Shown here piece by piece: positions 62,836-64,000 of a stretch of 64,000 nucleotides of DNA (positions are counted from its first letter, which is position 1; the number at the start of each line of letters is the position of its first letter). The translations under genes and the position numbers were made by a program. The stretch spans positions 37,963 to 101,962 of the forward strand of contig NZ_AWNH01000080.1 in assembly GCF_000482245.1 (NCBI RefSeq), in the 5' to 3' direction. The notes beneath the pieces are model-generated. The model ran no database searches, was not told the origin of the DNA, and saw only the letters and a list, made by a program, of their open reading frames with translations. Origin of the DNA: Leptolyngbya sp. Heron Island J (lineage in GTDB: Bacteria > Cyanobacteriota > Cyanobacteriia > Phormidesmidales > Phormidesmidaceae).

Positions 62836-63799
62836 GTTGTTTTCGGCCCCAGTGCAACAGTCATTCAACCAGCACTTTAACCACATTGTTGGTCAGTCCC
62901 AGGCCGTTGAATTGCTGGTGCAGGCAATTATTCGACAGCGGATTGCTCCTGGCTATTTATTTATAGGGCCAGCAGGCATTGGCCGTAGCTTAGTGGCAAC
63001 GGCGTTCACCACAATTCTGCTCCATAGTCCTGATGGATCATCGGACAATCTCAAACGCAGGATTCAAGCTCGCAATCATCCTGACCTATTGTGGGTTGAA
63101 CCGACCTATCTACATCAGGGCAAATTGCTGACGGTGAGCGAAGCTCAGACAGCTGGACTTAAACGCCGTGGGTTACCCCAGGTACGTCTCGAACAAATTC
63201 GAGACATCGCCCGATTTTTGAGTCGTCCTCCGCTAGAAGCTGAACGGTCAGTCGTCGTGATTGAATCGGCTGAATTGATTGCTGAAGCCGCTGCCAATGG
63301 TCTTCTGAAAACCTTAGAAGAGCCTGGACAGGCCACCCTGGTACTCATCGCCCCCGACCAGCAAACACTCTTGCCGACCTTAATCTCACGGTGTCAGACC
63401 ATTCCTTTTCGACGCTTAGGTCCATCGGATATGGCTCAGGTACTCACCACTACGGACCACATAGAAATTTTGGACTATCCCGAGGTGCTCTCCCTGGCTC
63501 AGGGGAGTCCGGGAGCTGCGATCGCAAGCTGGCAACAGCTACAAACCATTCCACCAGACCTCTTGCAGCAAGTCAGCCAGCCCATTCGCAACATTCGCAC
63601 GGCCCTGGAACTTGCCCGTCAAATCGTCCAAACTCTGGAACCCGAATCTCAACTCTGGCTGCTGGACTATCTACAACAGAACCGCTGGCAGCAGGGTCAC
63701 GCCCACGGGATGGAAAAACTCGAATTAGCTCGTAAACAGCTGCTCAGATATGTACAACCGCGTCTGGTATGGGAAGTCACATTGATGAATTTGATTTAG
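62825..63799 (+). CDS. holB: DNA polymerase III subunit delta'
   Basis: 324 residues from ATG 62825, overlapping tmk by 11 bases; a start 39 bases earlier is less likely. The AAA+ fold has a degenerate P-loop, GPAGIGRS, with arginine replacing the lysine, and the SRC arginine-finger motif in LISRCQTIPFRRL near 193. The zinc-binding cysteines of the E. coli protein are absent, which is usual in cyanobacteria. It forms part of the clamp loader at the replication fork. Confidence 0.94.
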   Translation: MPSKLFSAPVQQSFNQHFNHIVGQSQAVELLVQAIIRQRIAPGYLFIGPAGIGRSLVATAFTTILLHSPDGSSDNLKRRIQARNHPDLLWVEPTYLHQGKLLTVSEAQTAGLKRRGLPQVRLEQIRDIARFLSRPPLEAERSVVVIESAELIAEAAANGLLKTLEEPGQATLVLIAPDQQTLLPTLISRCQTIPFRRLGPSDMAQVLTTTDHIEILDYPEVLSLAQGSPGAAIASWQQLQTIPPDLLQQVSQPIRNIRTALELARQIVQTLEPESQLWLLDYLQQNRWQQGHAHGMEKLELARKQLLRYVQPRLVWEVTLMNLI

Positions 63800-63882
63800 T
63801 ACTCTGGAAAGTAAATTTATTGCCATATCGTAGATGGGTTCGATAGGCTGAATTAACGTCTCCACCCCCGATCAATTCGCAA

Positions 63883-64000
63883 ATGAACAAACGTCATCTT
63901 GAGTTAAGCGCCACTGACCGCAGCGACCTAGAAGCCCTTTTGAGCAAAGGTCAACTGGGGGCACGGCAATTCAAACGAGCGACTGGTCTGCTGGAGTTGG
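63883..64000 (+). CDS. IS630-family transposase, cut by the window end
   Basis: 39 codons from ATG 63883: MNKRHLELSATDRSDLEALL, then SKGQLGARQFKRATGLLEL. The pattern LxxxDRxxLExLLSKGxLxARxFKRAxxLLEL is the start of IS630-type transposases' helix-turn-helix domain. The rest is beyond the window, so it is unknown whether the gene is intact. It is the only IS gene visible and marks a possible boundary of an insertion after holB. Confidence 0.75.
   Translation, partial: MNKRHLELSATDRSDLEALLSKGQLGARQFKRATGLLEL

Overview
The window is chromosomal DNA of a cyanobacterium. It carries phosphoribulokinase with the two regulatory cysteine pairs, a Gap2-type GAPDH, photosystem I assembly protein Ycf4, the aerobic Mg-protoporphyrin monomethyl ester cyclase AcsF, a plastid-terminal-oxidase-like alternative oxidase, a thylakoid-type FtsH, an NDH-SelD fusion, and many copies of the HIP1 octamer GCGATCGC (for example 553-560). 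The genus cannot be fixed from the sequence. I saw no rRNA, tRNA or CRISPR array. The only insertion-sequence gene is the start of an IS630-like transposase at the right edge.

Layout. 1-4.6 kb: 3' part of a YvcK/CofD-like gene, small unknown proteins, a TPR protein, an IscA/SufA-type Fe-S protein and a large cyanobacterial unknown. 4.7-9.4 kb: an accessory block in which two closely related PAS/LuxR regulators bracket three unusual genes (SMI1/KNR4 protein, HhH-repeat plus beta-sandwich protein, and a second beta-sandwich protein), with tandem perfect hairpins and matching palindromes. 9.7-18 kb: a CrtI/CrtISO-like oxidoreductase, a Na/Pi-cotransporter-like protein and a three-gene export system (ATPase, FtsX-type permease, HlyD adaptor). 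18-24 kb: two small proteins, a phosphoribosyltransferase, then a sulfide/sulfur block (ArsR regulator, YeeE/YedE and DUF6691 membrane pair, sulfide:quinone oxidoreductase, DUF302 and DUF2892 proteins). 24-28.6 kb: HxlR regulator, alternative oxidase, pseudo-receiver, AcsF and an OFA-type MFS carrier, which together look like a low-oxygen/redox block. 28.6-37.5 kb: K+ channel-like RCK protein, P-type ATPase, DUF4079 protein, cellulose-synthase-like glycosyltransferase and an unknown overlapping its tail. 37.9-45.6 kb: GT-C glycosyltransferase, photolyase/cryptochrome, LMW phosphatase, YbaB, MurB and MurC. 46-64 kb: housekeeping and photosynthesis genes (gap2, radical SAM, selenouridine pair SelU/SelD, TPR, LytM peptidase, FtsH, ketoacyl synthase, cyclophilin, Ycf4, prk, FHA, tmk, holB).

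How they fit together. prk and gap2 serve the Calvin cycle. The 19.8-28.6 kb stretch can be read as one adaptation region for sulfide exposure and low or fluctuating oxygen: sulfide sensing and oxidation to quinone, sulfur transport, a quinol oxidase to drain the quinone pool, and an O2-dependent chlorophyll cyclase. The best candidate for an undescribed system is the LuxR-bracketed block at 4.76-9.35 kb. Its genes form a same-strand run with a divergent paralogous regulator, and its two structural proteins appear to share a C-terminal beta-rich module.
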